64,000 bases of DNA. Origin: Nostoc desertorum CM1-VF14. GTDB taxonomy: Bacteria; Cyanobacteriota; Cyanobacteriia; Cyanobacteriales; Nostocaceae. Positions 33,141 to 41,770 of this stretch are shown one piece after another. The notes beneath the pieces were generated by a model. That model did no database searches and was not told the origin of the DNA. It saw nothing but the letters and a program-made list of their open reading frames with translations. A program made the position numbers and the translations under genes. Positions within the stretch are counted from its first letter, which is position 1; each line of letters opens with the position of its first letter. The DNA is taken from contig JAHHHR010000038.1 of assembly GCA_019359245.1 (NCBI GenBank), positions 1 to 64,000 of the forward strand, given 5' to 3'.

Positions 33141-34059
33141 TTCAAAACCACCTTTATGGCGTGATGTCCGTTTTTGGCACATTGCTTTACAATTCATTGC
33201 CGTATTGTTAGCAGTAATTGTAGTAATAATACTGTTGGGCAATCTCAATCGTAATTTGCAGCAATTAGGTATTCCGTTTGGCTTTGATTTTTTTAAACAA
33301 CAAGCATCTTTTGATATTGGCGAGACGCTAATTCCCTATAAACCCACTGACCCCTATAGTCATGCTTTGTGGGTGGGATTAATTAACTCCTTGCGGGTGG
33401 CGCTTGTAGGAATTTTGCTCACAACAATTGTAGGAGTAAGTGCTGGGGTCGCCCGACTTTCTGACAACTGGCTAGTACGGAATATCACGATAGTTTACGT
33501 AGAGATTTTCCGCAATACGCCCTTACTGCTGCAATTGCTGTTTTGGTACTTTGCTGTTTTCCTCAGTTTCCCCAAAACAGAAAATAAAATATCCCTTTGG
33601 GGTTTTATTAGCGTTAGTCAAAATGGCTTAGAACTCCCTTGGTTTACCTTATCCCCAGAGTTTTCAGCTTTGCTGTTGGGATTAACGTTTTATACGGGTG
33701 CATTTATCGCTGAGATTGTCCGAGGTGGGATTCAATCAGTAGTTAGGGGACAATGGGAAGCAGCGCGATCGCTAGGATTAAAACCAGGGTTAGTTATGCG
33801 GCTGGTAGTTTTTCCCCAAGCTTTGCAGGTAATAATTCCACCATTGACGAGCCAGTATCTTAATTTAACGAAAAATACCAGTTTAGCGATCGCGATCGGC
33901 TATCCTGATATTTATTTTGTCGCCTCTACCACCTATAACCAAACTGGGAAAGCCGTAGAAGTTATATTACTGATTATACTCACCTATCTCACCCTGAGTT
34001 TAACCATCTCTATAGTTATGAATTTCTTCAATCGTAGCGTACAAATTAAAGAGAGATAA
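33133..34059 (+). CDS. aapQ: Amino acid ABC transporter permease (AapQ type)
   Basis: A 308-residue inner membrane permease. It has the N-terminal helix (FIAVLLAVIVVIILLGNL), a periplasmic stretch typical of AapQ-type subunits (FKQQASFDIGE), and the HisMQ-type core with LINSLRVALVGILLTTIVGV and the EAA loop (QWEAARSLGLKPGLVMRLVV). The EAA loop contacts the ATPase. It pairs with the next gene as the heteromeric pore. It starts inside the heptamer repeat, 70 bp after aapJ. Confidence 0.9.
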   Translation: MTNSKPPLWRDVRFWHIALQFIAVLLAVIVVIILLGNLNRNLQQLGIPFGFDFFKQQASFDIGETLIPYKPTDPYSHALWVGLINSLRVALVGILLTTIVGVSAGVARLSDNWLVRNITIVYVEIFRNTPLLLQLLFWYFAVFLSFPKTENKISLWGFISVSQNGLELPWFTLSPEFSALLLGLTFYTGAFIAEIVRGGIQSVVRGQWEAARSLGLKPGLVMRLVVFPQALQVIIPPLTSQYLNLTKNTSLAIAIGYPDIYFVASTTYNQTGKAVEVILLIILTYLTLSLTISIVMNFFNRSVQIKER

Positions 34060-34225
34060 TACAATTTTAGATTTTAAATTTTAGATTGTATACTCCTACA
34101 AAAAGCAAACTATGTGTAAGTCCTGATAGAGAAATATTTATTGATAATTGCTTTTTGTTTCTTATCTATCGCAATTATCTTTGTAAATTAATCTAACAGA
34201 GATATAGAGAGAATAAATCATTAAG

Positions 34226-35422
34226 ATGACAAACAATCCAAAATCCAACATCGTTCATAACGTAGCCGAAGTCCAAAACCCAAAATTGTTGTGGTTACGT
34301 AAAAACCTGTTCAATACTTGGTACAACAGCTTATTAACTGTTGTCTGTTTAGTGTTGCTGTTTTGGGTAGTGCGAGGAATTATAACTTGGGCAACTACTC
34401 AAGCACAATGGGCGGTAATTCAGGTTAATTTACCTTTATTTTTAGTTGGTAGGTTTCCTCAAACGCTATATTGGCGAACTTGGATTGTGCTGGCGATCGC
34501 TTCAACTTTAGGCGCTATAACTGTGGGTATATTTTTTGGTAAACAACAGTTAACTAAGCGTAAAATTTATTTTTTTACTTTTATAACTGGCATTTTATTA
34601 GTTTTTTTACCACTAGCCTTTACAGCCCGCCTATGGTTACTATTAATTGCAGTTTTGCTAGTTGCAGGTTTCTGGTATGGAGGAAAGTTTACTAAGTTAA
34701 TAACTCCTTGGCTTCCTCTATTATGGTTAGTGTCTTTCCCCATTATTCTTTGGCTATTCGGCGGTGGATTTGGATTACAACCTGTATCGACAAATTTATG
34801 GAATGGTTTGCTACTTACCCTACTGATGGCAGCAACCAGTATTGTACTTTCCTTTCCCATTGGAGTTTTACTGGCTTTAGGGCGTACAAGCAATTTACCC
34901 GTAGTCCGTTGGTTTTCCATCCTGTACATTGAAATCGTCAGAGGAGTACCACTGATTGGGATTTTGTTCCTCGCTCAGATAATGCTGCCATTATTTATAT
35001 CAGCAGATGTGCGTTTAGATCGGGTAGTACGAGCAATTGCTGGATTAGTTTTATTTAGTGCTGCATACATGGCAGAAAACGTGCGCGGTGGACTCCAATC
35101 AGTTCCTCGTGGGCAAATTGAAGCCGCAAAAGCACTAGGATTAAATACAGCCTTCGTGGTTTTATTTATCATCTTACCTCAAGCCTTACGTACCGTTATC
35201 CCTGCGATCGTTGGTCAGTTTATCGGCTTATTTAAAGATACTTCACTATTATCTTTAGTGGGATTAGTAGAATTAACAGGTATTGCCCGTTCCATATTGG
35301 CACAACCACAGTTTCTTGATCGCTATAAAGAAGTTTATCTTTTTATTGGATTTATTTATTGGATATTTTGTTACTCAATGTCGTTGGCTTCTCGGCGATT
35401 AGAGAGACAGTTGAATAATTAG
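34226..35422 (+). CDS. aapM: Amino acid ABC transporter permease (AapM type)
   Basis: The second permease, 398 residues. It is longer than AapQ because of extra N-terminal helices (LLTVVCLVLLFWVVRG, FFTFITGILLVFLPLAFTAR, LLLIAVLLVAGFWYGGKF), typical of AapM/BztC. The core has NGLLLTLLMAATSIVLSFPI and the EAA loop QIEAAKALGLNTAFVVLFI. It follows aapQ with a 166-bp AT-rich gap and its stop codon TAG is read from a TTAGTCATTAGTCAT repeat. The ATPase gene comes next. Confidence 0.9.
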   Translation: MTNNPKSNIVHNVAEVQNPKLLWLRKNLFNTWYNSLLTVVCLVLLFWVVRGIITWATTQAQWAVIQVNLPLFLVGRFPQTLYWRTWIVLAIASTLGAITVGIFFGKQQLTKRKIYFFTFITGILLVFLPLAFTARLWLLLIAVLLVAGFWYGGKFTKLITPWLPLLWLVSFPIILWLFGGGFGLQPVSTNLWNGLLLTLLMAATSIVLSFPIGVLLALGRTSNLPVVRWFSILYIEIVRGVPLIGILFLAQIMLPLFISADVRLDRVVRAIAGLVLFSAAYMAENVRGGLQSVPRGQIEAAKALGLNTAFVVLFIILPQALRTVIPAIVGQFIGLFKDTSLLSLVGLVELTGIARSILAQPQFLDRYKEVYLFIGFIYWIFCYSMSLASRRLERQLNN

Positions 35423-35440
35423 TCATTAGTCATTGGCCAT
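35420..35440 (+). repeat. TTAGTCA heptamer repeat at the permease stop
   Basis: TTAGTCATTAGTCATT supplies the TAG stop codon of the second permease. It then continues toward the ATPase gene. Confidence 0.55.
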
Positions 35441-35477
35441 TATAAAAATAATATTCATTATTTGGACTTTAAATACT

Positions 35478-36218
35478 ATGCCAGAGGTACAATCAATAAT
35501 TGTTGCTGAAGATGTTCACAAGTGGTATGGTAAATTCCACGTTCTTCAGGGTGTGAGCTTGACAGTTAATCGTGGAGAAGTAGTAGTTTTGATGGGACCA
35601 TCTGGTTCAGGTAAATCTACCTTTATCCGCACATTTAATGCTTTAGAAGAATACCAACAGGGAAAAATTGCAATCGACGGTATTACCCTCAGCCATGACT
35701 TGCGAAATATTGAAACGATTCGCAAAGAAGTGGGAATGGTATTTCAGCAATTTAATTTATTTCCTCATCTCACAGTGTTGCAAAATATTACTTTAGCGCC
35801 AATTTGGGTACGGCGATCGCCAAAAGCAAAAGCCGAAGAATTGGCAATGCAACTATTAGAAAGAGTTGGAATTTTAGAGCAGGCGCAGAAATATCCAGGA
35901 CAGTTATCTGGTGGACAACAGCAACGGGTAGCGATCGCTCGTGCTTTAGCCATGCAACCCAAAATTATGCTGTTTGACGAACCTACCTCAGCCTTAGATC
36001 CAGAAATGGTACGAGAAGTTTTGGATGTAATGCGAAATCTCGCCCGTGATGGGATGACAATGGTAGTCGTCACCCACGAAGTAGGATTTGCCCGTGAAGT
36101 CGCCGATCGAGTTATTTTAATGGATAGCGGTTCCCTCGTCGAGTCAGCCACCCCTGACGCATTTTTCAGCAACCCCAAAGAAGAAAGAACACGCAAGTTT
36201 TTGTCACAAATTCTCTAA
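35478..36218 (+). CDS. aapP: Amino acid ABC transporter ATPase (AapP type)
   Basis: A 246-residue ATPase that drives import. It has MGPSGSGKST (Walker A), the Q-loop region MVFQQFNLFPHLTVLQNITL, LSGGQQQRVAIARAL (signature), IMLFDEPTSALDPEMV (Walker B) and VVVTHEVGFA (H-loop). The FNLFPHLT sequence is typical of polar amino acid systems. I chose ATG 35478 (MPEVQSIIVAEDV); the frame extends back to a TTG at 35433 in repeat sequence. It completes the four-gene importer, so unlike in Anabaena N-II, the ATPase is here beside the other subunits. Confidence 0.93.
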   Translation: MPEVQSIIVAEDVHKWYGKFHVLQGVSLTVNRGEVVVLMGPSGSGKSTFIRTFNALEEYQQGKIAIDGITLSHDLRNIETIRKEVGMVFQQFNLFPHLTVLQNITLAPIWVRRSPKAKAEELAMQLLERVGILEQAQKYPGQLSGGQQQRVAIARALAMQPKIMLFDEPTSALDPEMVREVLDVMRNLARDGMTMVVVTHEVGFAREVADRVILMDSGSLVESATPDAFFSNPKEERTRKFLSQIL

Positions 36219-36293
36219 AACCTCTGCGCTAGTTTGCGCTTACCTCTGCGCCCCTCTGCGTTTCACTTCTAATAATATTGAACAGGAGGCAAA

Positions 36294-36542
36294 TCACGAT
36301 TTCTCTACACCTTGGCGAATTGCATTATCCATATCCTCAAGAGTTTTAGGTTTTCCTTGATATTTTAAACAACCTGCTACATCATCTAATTTAGTTTCTG
36401 GAAAAAGTTTCTTAGGCTTTAAAAGAATTCCATCACCCATATCAATAATAATAAATTCTTGACCTACTTCCCATTGATGAGCTTCCCGCAAAGATTGGGG
36501 AATAATTACTTGTCCTTGGGGAGACAATTTGGTAATTTCCAT
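36294..36542 (-). CDS. AbrB/MazE-type DNA-binding protein, orphan antitoxin
   Basis: An 82-residue protein with an N-terminal swapped-hairpin AbrB domain (ITKLSPQGQVIIPQSLREAH), as in VapB and MazE antitoxins. The C-terminal part would bind a toxin. No PIN or MazF toxin gene lies next to it: upstream (minus strand) is an AT-rich spacer to chlN, downstream the importer. It may be an orphan from a lost pair, or a regulator. The start is ATG 36542. Confidence 0.75.
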   Translation of the reverse strand: MEITKLSPQGQVIIPQSLREAHQWEVGQEFIIIDMGDGILLKPKKLFPETKLDDVAGCLKYQGKPKTLEDMDNAIRQGVEKS

Positions 36543-36739
36543 TAAGTTAAGAAGTAGAAAACTAAGAGTAATATAAAAATTTTAGTATTTTTGATTATTC
36601 CAAGTTCTCCTCTTCCTCTGTGTTTTCTGCGCTTCTGCGGTAGCCTGCGGCAAGCCGCTTTGCGTCTACGTAAAAAAAAGGCGAACCCAAAGTTCGCCCG
36701 TAACACAGTATTATGCTGTTGCTCAATCCAAACCTAAAT

Positions 36740-38143
36740 CTAAATCTTCGCTTCTTCTCTCACCAACTTATCCCAACCCAAATCTTTCAAATTATTATTT
36801 CGACGCAACGGACGAGTCACCAACTCTAACATGTCACGCGCATTCGTAAAGCCGTGAATTTGAGCAAAAGTGAACTCCACAGACCACTTTGTATTAATAC
36901 CCCGTGCTTCCAATGGGTTAGCGTGAGCCATACCAGTAATTACCAAATCTGGTTTCAACTCATAAATCCGTTGAAGTTGATTGTAATTATCCGGCTTCTC
37001 TACAATCCTTGGCAGAGGTGAATTCATTTCCTGGCAAGTTTTCTCCAGCAATGCCAACTCAGCAGCTTGATAGCGCTTATCCATGTAGGGAATACCGATT
37101 TCGTGAACTGTCATCCCACAACGGATTAAGAATCTTGCTTGGGAAATCTCCAGCAAGTTATCACCCATGAAGAATACAGACTTACCGCGAATCAGTTTCA
37201 CGTAATCTTCCAAGCCTGCCCAAATTTGTGCTTCCCGTTCATCCAAACCCTTGGGAGTAATACCGAACACCGAGCAGATTTTCTCAATCCAAGCGCGAGT
37301 ACCATCGGGGCCAATGGGGAAGGGTGCGCCAATGAGTTTACACTTGCGGCGGCGCATTAAGGTGGTAGCTGTGCGGCTGAGGAAGGGGTTGACACCAGCG
37401 ACATAATACCCTTCTTCCAGCACTGGCAATTCTGTGAAGCGCTTCGCGGGTAGCCAGCCGGAAACTTTGATGCCTTGTTTCTTCAGTTCCAAGGTTAACT
37501 GAGTAACCACGGGGTCGGGAAGGGAGCCAAAGAGAACTAAGGGTGGATGATCCACGTACTCAGATTCATCTTGGGCGACATCTTCTTTCTTTTTACCGAA
37601 GTTGAGCAATTTAGCGATCGCATTACGTTCAATTTTCTCTGTTTCCGCCACAGGAGCCTTATCAGGGCAACGGTTAGCCATAGCAGCCAATACGGTGTCT
37701 TCCCCTTGGGTGAAGGCGTAATCTAGACCATTTGCCCGCGCTACAACGATGGGAATACCAATTTCGGATTCTAGCTTCGGTGCTAAACCTTCCAAATCTG
37801 TTTTGATAATTTCCGTGGTGCAAGTGCCAATCCAGACAATTACACTAGGATTGCGATCGCGTTTAATTTGCAAGCACAACCGCTTTAACTCTTCATAATC
37901 ATTGAGCTGTGCTGAAATATCGCCCTCTTCCAACTCTGCCATTGCATAGCGGGGTTCAGCAAAAATCATCACCCCCATCGCATTTTGCAGGAAGTAGCCA
38001 CAAGTTTTTGTCCCAATCACCAAAAAGAAGCTATCTTCAATTTTTTGGTATAACCACGCCACGCAGCTAATTGGGCAAAAGGTATGGTAATTTCCAGTTT
38101 CACATTCAAAGCTTAAAGCTTCTGGTTGTTGAGCGACAGTCAT
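36740..38143 (-). CDS. chlN: Light-independent protochlorophyllide reductase, subunit N
   Basis: ChlN forms with ChlB the catalytic part of the dark-operative protochlorophyllide reductase. The 467-residue protein has the cluster cysteines in FECETGNYHTFCPISC and KTCGYF, the GTCTTE motif, and the C-terminal part AHANPLEARGINTKWSVEFT. It is homologous to nitrogenase NifD/K. It lies downstream of chlL and DUF5331 on the same strand; chlB is not in this window. The sequence length is typical. Confidence 0.97.
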   Translation of the reverse strand: MTVAQQPEALSFECETGNYHTFCPISCVAWLYQKIEDSFFLVIGTKTCGYFLQNAMGVMIFAEPRYAMAELEEGDISAQLNDYEELKRLCLQIKRDRNPSVIVWIGTCTTEIIKTDLEGLAPKLESEIGIPIVVARANGLDYAFTQGEDTVLAAMANRCPDKAPVAETEKIERNAIAKLLNFGKKKEDVAQDESEYVDHPPLVLFGSLPDPVVTQLTLELKKQGIKVSGWLPAKRFTELPVLEEGYYVAGVNPFLSRTATTLMRRRKCKLIGAPFPIGPDGTRAWIEKICSVFGITPKGLDEREAQIWAGLEDYVKLIRGKSVFFMGDNLLEISQARFLIRCGMTVHEIGIPYMDKRYQAAELALLEKTCQEMNSPLPRIVEKPDNYNQLQRIYELKPDLVITGMAHANPLEARGINTKWSVEFTFAQIHGFTNARDMLELVTRPLRRNNNLKDLGWDKLVREEAKI

Positions 38144-38319
38144 TTTGTTTTTTTCTCCCCTTGTTATTTAATGGCAGGTCAACCAATTTTAGATTTTAGA
38201 TTGATAATTTTGGATTGGTGGCTGGGACAACAAAAGTATCCTATGTCTAATGACAATTTCCCTAATTCCTAATCCAAAACCCCAAATCTAAAACTTAAAA
38301 TTGTGAGGAACGGCAATAA

Positions 38320-39120
38320 TTAAGCGTTGGGGAAGAGGCGGGCAATTTCTGATTCATCAAAAACGCCTGCTGGCAGTTCTTCCCCTAAAAAATCGTTATT
38401 GTCTTCAGCTTTTTGCAAAGCTGTTTCATCACCCCAGACATCTGATAACACGTCTTTAAACGCATTCTCATCTAATGGACTATCTCCAAGCGCCTCGTCT
38501 TCGTCTTCATCCAGCTTTATTTCCATTACAGCTGTTGTATCTGTATCGAAGGCAATTTCCCCAAACTCATCTGCTTCTAGACTAGAGATTTCAAAAGACT
38601 CATCTTTTGAGGTGTGTCCGTTGGATAAGGAAATATCGCCAAAGTCATTTTCGGCTTCCTCCAACTCGCTGATTTCCAGACTTTGCTTATCAGAATCCAG
38701 GATTGCGAACTCTTGAACTACTGCCACCGATGTAAAGCCATTTGTATGAGAATGCGTCAATGTTTCTTCATCAGGCTTTTCATCAGTTACAGCTACTGCT
38801 TCTTCTACGTAATTCTCTGGTTCTGGGTTGACGATAAAGCGATTACCTAGAGCAAAATCTGGGTCAAAATGCAAATCTAGCACTTCAATGAGCGTATCGG
38901 CGTCAGGATTAAGTTTGGCAAAGGGCAACATTAACTGCGCTAGCTTTGGCTCTAGGGCGTTAACTACTCCCAGGATGAGGTAAGAAGGTGGTCGCTTCCC
39001 GCCATCAGGGGTGTACACTGATTCCACTTGCATATGCAGGGTAATCCAGTCTCGATTGTTCTGGAAAAATTGCAACCACTTTTGCTTTATTGAATCTGTA
39101 AAGCTGTCAAAGAAAGCCAT
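38320..39120 (-). CDS. DUF5331 domain protein in the chl operon
   Basis: A protein of about 266 residues with an N-terminal DUF5331 domain (MAFFDSFTDSIKQKWLQFFQ, then NNRDWITLHMQVESVYTPDG), about 110 residues, and an acidic low-complexity C-terminal part (DEDEDEALGDSPLDENAFKD) that would be disordered. The function is unknown. It starts 33 bp after the chlL stop and precedes chlN by 176 bp, so it is likely co-transcribed with the DPOR genes. I prefer ATG 39120; ATG 39135 is in frame and adds five residues. A ribosome site GGGGGA precedes 39120. Confidence 0.75.
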   Translation of the reverse strand: MAFFDSFTDSIKQKWLQFFQNNRDWITLHMQVESVYTPDGGKRPPSYLILGVVNALEPKLAQLMLPFAKLNPDADTLIEVLDLHFDPDFALGNRFIVNPEPENYVEEAVAVTDEKPDEETLTHSHTNGFTSVAVVQEFAILDSDKQSLEISELEEAENDFGDISLSNGHTSKDESFEISSLEADEFGEIAFDTDTTAVMEIKLDEDEDEALGDSPLDENAFKDVLSDVWGDETALQKAEDNNDFLGEELPAGVFDESEIARLFPNA

Positions 39121-39152
39121 ATTATTGTCCCCCATCCTGAGAACTTGATGAT

Positions 39153-40019
39153 TTATACAATCATCAAGTCTAGTTCCTCTTCTGAATTAGGAACCTGGGG
39201 TTTACCCGGATTTAGATAAAAATCGGATAACAAAGAGAACAACTCACGGTCTGGTGTGTCATTAGGCACAACACCTTCCGGACGCGCCAGAATTTGGTCG
39301 GCGATGTTGAGATAATAGTCGCAAACGTAGTCTAGGGAAGGATCTTGCTCTGCCATCTCAAACAAAGTTTTACCCTTCACACGCGAAACACGGATATCTT
39401 CAATTAAAGGTAAAACTTCCAAAACTGGCATTGGCACAGCTTCTATATATTTTTCAATCAAGTCGCGCTTGGAGGTGCGATTGCCAATCAACCCAGCTAG
39501 ACGCAGTGGGTGAGTTCGTGCTTTTTCGCGGACTGAAGCAGCAATCCGATTAGCGGCAAACAAAGCATCAAAGCCATTGTCTGTAACAATCAGGCAGTAA
39601 TCTGCATAGTTGAGTGGTGCTGCAAAACCACCGCAAACTACGTCACCCAGAACGTCAAAGAGAATTACATCGTATTCATCAAAGGCATTGAGTTCTTTAA
39701 GTAATTTTACGGTTTCACCGACTACGTATCCACCGCATCCAGCACCCGCAGGTGGCCCACCAGCTTCTACGCAATCAACACCGCCGTAGCCTTTATAAAT
39801 TACATCTTCAGGCCAGACATCTTCGTAGTGATAATCCTTTTCTTGGAGGGTGTCGATAATTGTGGGAATCAAAAATCCAGTCAGGGTAAAGGTACTGTCA
39901 TGTTTGGGGTCGCAACCAATTTGCAGCACTTTTTTGCCACGTTTAGCTAGGGCGACTGATATGTTACAGCTAGTTGTGGATTTACCGATACCACCTTTTC
40001 CGTAGACTGCTAGTTTCAC
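39153..40019 (-). CDS. chlL: Light-independent protochlorophyllide reductase, ATP-binding protein
   Basis: ChlL is the ATP-dependent reductase that passes electrons to ChlN-ChlB, homologous to NifH. The P-loop YGKGGIGKSTTSCN and the cluster cysteines in PPAGAGCGGYVVGE and DVLGDVVCGGFAAP are present. The frame is open to 40049, but GTG 40019 gives the canonical N-terminus (M)KLAVYGKGG and 288 residues, and is preceded by AGAGG. The C-terminal extension NPGKPQVPNSEEELDLMIV is typical of cyanobacteria. A leader region of 600 bp lies upstream. Confidence 0.97.
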   Translation of the reverse strand: MKLAVYGKGGIGKSTTSCNISVALAKRGKKVLQIGCDPKHDSTFTLTGFLIPTIIDTLQEKDYHYEDVWPEDVIYKGYGGVDCVEAGGPPAGAGCGGYVVGETVKLLKELNAFDEYDVILFDVLGDVVCGGFAAPLNYADYCLIVTDNGFDALFAANRIAASVREKARTHPLRLAGLIGNRTSKRDLIEKYIEAVPMPVLEVLPLIEDIRVSRVKGKTLFEMAEQDPSLDYVCDYYLNIADQILARPEGVVPNDTPDRELFSLLSDFYLNPGKPQVPNSEEELDLMIV

Positions 40020-40629
40020 TTTTATTTGCCTCTTATAGCTACTTGTCAAACTTGTGGCTCAAACATTTGCCTTCACCTGTCCTGAGATGGCGATGCGTGA
40101 GGTCTGTGAATGTCATTATTGGGCAAATTACATAGAAAAGAAAGTGGCTGTTAATTTGGAAAACGCTCTTATCCGATGAATTAAATCACAATTATATCTA
40201 TTTGGTCTTTTATAAGGTTTAAAGTCTTTATTAGCTCTAAAAACCATAAAAAAACAGTTTTTATTACTAATTTTTATAAAAAGAGTTACAAAAAACAAAA
40301 AACTGAAATCCGCTTTTTTGAATGCTTTTCATAGAATTAGCTGATGGTCGGACAACGTGTTTTCAAGGCATTGGGGCGCTGGTTTAAAGGTAAAGAGAGG
40401 TATATGCAGCCTTATGCTTGAAATATTACTGAAATTTGCGTTGGCGTAGCTCACCCAAGGTATCGCAGATAAATTGCCAGTTTTCAGTCTGTAGTCACAA
40501 CCATTTAATTTCTGCTTGAGAGTAAGTTACTCTGATTTTGTAAAAAATTATTAATTTATCAAAAAAGGAGGCAGTAGCTCACTAAGCGGCATTCCCAGCC
40601 AGAGACTGGGAACGAAGGAGCGAGGCAAA
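40020..40629. other. chlL upstream region
   Basis: This 610-bp spacer holds the chlL promoter, with long A/T runs around 40220-40310. A dispersed hairpin repeat lies near 40592. No gene is visible. Confidence 0.5.
40592..40612. repeat. Hairpin repeat TTCCCAG...CTGGGAA
   Basis: TTCCCAG ccagaga CTGGGAA is a 7-bp perfect hairpin. Sequences like GGCATTCCCAGCCAGAGACT are common repeats in Nostoc intergenic DNA, from general knowledge. It is 18 bp from the end of the Trp-rich protein gene, where it could end transcription. Confidence 0.5.
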
Positions 40630-40884
40630 TCAAGACACCTCGGTTTCAGTCCCGTGAATTTCCTGTAATGTTTGCCAGCCAGCTTGCCACTGAGAGTTAT
40701 CTTGTAATAATTTGGCATTTAGCCAAAAACGGACTTTAGGATCACAAGCAGCAACCATTTCGGCATAAACCCAGTTAGCCTGATTTTTCCGATTGACTAC
40801 TTGAAAGTGCCGCCAGCCATCAACTTTTTGCTGTGCCGTCCACTTAGAACCAACTAGGTAAGGAAATTTTTGTTTTTTAGTCAT
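40630..40884 (-). CDS. Small tryptophan-rich protein (TIGR02450 family)
   Basis: An 84-residue soluble protein with seven tryptophans: FPYLVGSKWTAQQKVDGWRH, NWVYAEMV, RFWLNAKLL, WQAGWQTL. The pattern matches the TIGR02450 family of short proteins in cyanobacteria and proteobacteria, function unknown. The start codon ATG 40884 lies inside a tandem TAGTCAT repeat, so the first codons MTKK come from the edge of it. Confidence 0.75.
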   Translation of the reverse strand: MTKKQKFPYLVGSKWTAQQKVDGWRHFQVVNRKNQANWVYAEMVAACDPKVRFWLNAKLLQDNSQWQAGWQTLQEIHGTETEVS

Positions 40885-40913
40885 TAGTCATTAGTCATTA
40901 GTCATTAGTCATT
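40882..40913. repeat. TAGTCAT heptamer repeat at a start codon
   Basis: About five perfect units of CATTAGT. The innermost unit supplies the start codon of the minus-strand TIGR02450 gene, and the rest would lie in its leader. Confidence 0.8.
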
Positions 40914-40986
40914 TGTTAATTGGTATTGAGAAAACACTTTCTTTATCCCCAATCCCAGTCCCCAATCCCAAGTCCCCAGTCTCCAG

Positions 40987-41370
40987 CTAAGATGTCACCA
41001 AATCGCCGTTACGGGTAAACTTCTGGCAATTCAACTCACTATCTTGCTGAACGCATAGCGAAAACCATCTGATATGGCTCCAGCAGGTGTTGATGTTGTT
41101 GGTAATTTTGCGCTTTTTCTTGGAAAGGCGTTGTCTTACGACTTCATTAGGGCAAAGAATTTCTAACGTGCCCGTACCATCTTCATAATTGATGATACGA
41201 AATAGACAGTCTTGCAACATTGCACGGCTACTGCTGTCGAAGAACCGCTTAAATCGCACTAGCTTTTCCCCTTCAGTCATTTGCCTGATGGGTTTTATTT
41301 TTAAGAAATCCTCATCCTCAAAATCAAAGTCATCATCTTCAAAGTCGTAGGGGTCAATCATTTTTAGCAT
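40987..41370 (-). CDS. Acidic conserved cyanobacterial protein, unknown
   Basis: A 127-residue protein. Residues 5-25 are nearly all Asp, Glu and Phe (DFEDDDFDFEDEDF). The centre has RFKRFFDSSSRAMLQDCLFR and GTLEILCPNEVVRQRLSKKK, a pattern that is faintly like the DnaA N-terminal domain, but this is only an impression. The end has two cysteines. ATG 41361 is an in-frame alternative. No family was recognised. It precedes the TIGR02450 gene on the same strand by about 100 bp. Confidence 0.55.
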   Translation of the reverse strand: MLKMIDPYDFEDDDFDFEDEDFLKIKPIRQMTEGEKLVRFKRFFDSSSRAMLQDCLFRIINYEDGTGTLEILCPNEVVRQRLSKKKRKITNNINTCWSHIRWFSLCVQQDSELNCQKFTRNGDLVTS

Positions 41371-41770
41371 CCACTATGCGACTTGGGATTATGGTAACTC
41401 TGTGTGGGGGCAGGAGCAGAATGATGGAGGCAAGGTAAGCTGTTAAGCATTTACTTTGTACATTGAGATCGCAGGGGGGCAGGGGCCAGGGGAGAGGGTT
41501 TGCAGCTTTTATCACCATAAAAATGATGCAATTTAAATGACGATTAGCTTATTACGTCGCGATCGCACAACTAGGCAACCATCGCTGTGAATACTGCCAA
41601 TAGGAAATCGCAACTACGGGAAAATACGACTTTTACAAGACGTGAACACCGATCTAGGCGATCGCTCTGCTGTTCATACAATATCTATTAAGAATAGAAA
41701 TTCTATTTACTTGGTGTTCTGGTGGTAGCCTGCAACAAGCTGCTGCGCCTTTACGTTCCTGAAAAAGCCT
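41371..41770. other. Upstream region of the second clpB
   Basis: The 400-bp spacer is a divergent promoter region. A dispersed repeat-like stretch GGTAGCCTGCAACAAGCTGC lies at 41726-41745. No CIRCE-type operator (TTAGCACTC-N9-GAGTGCTAA) is visible. No gene is seen. Confidence 0.45.
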
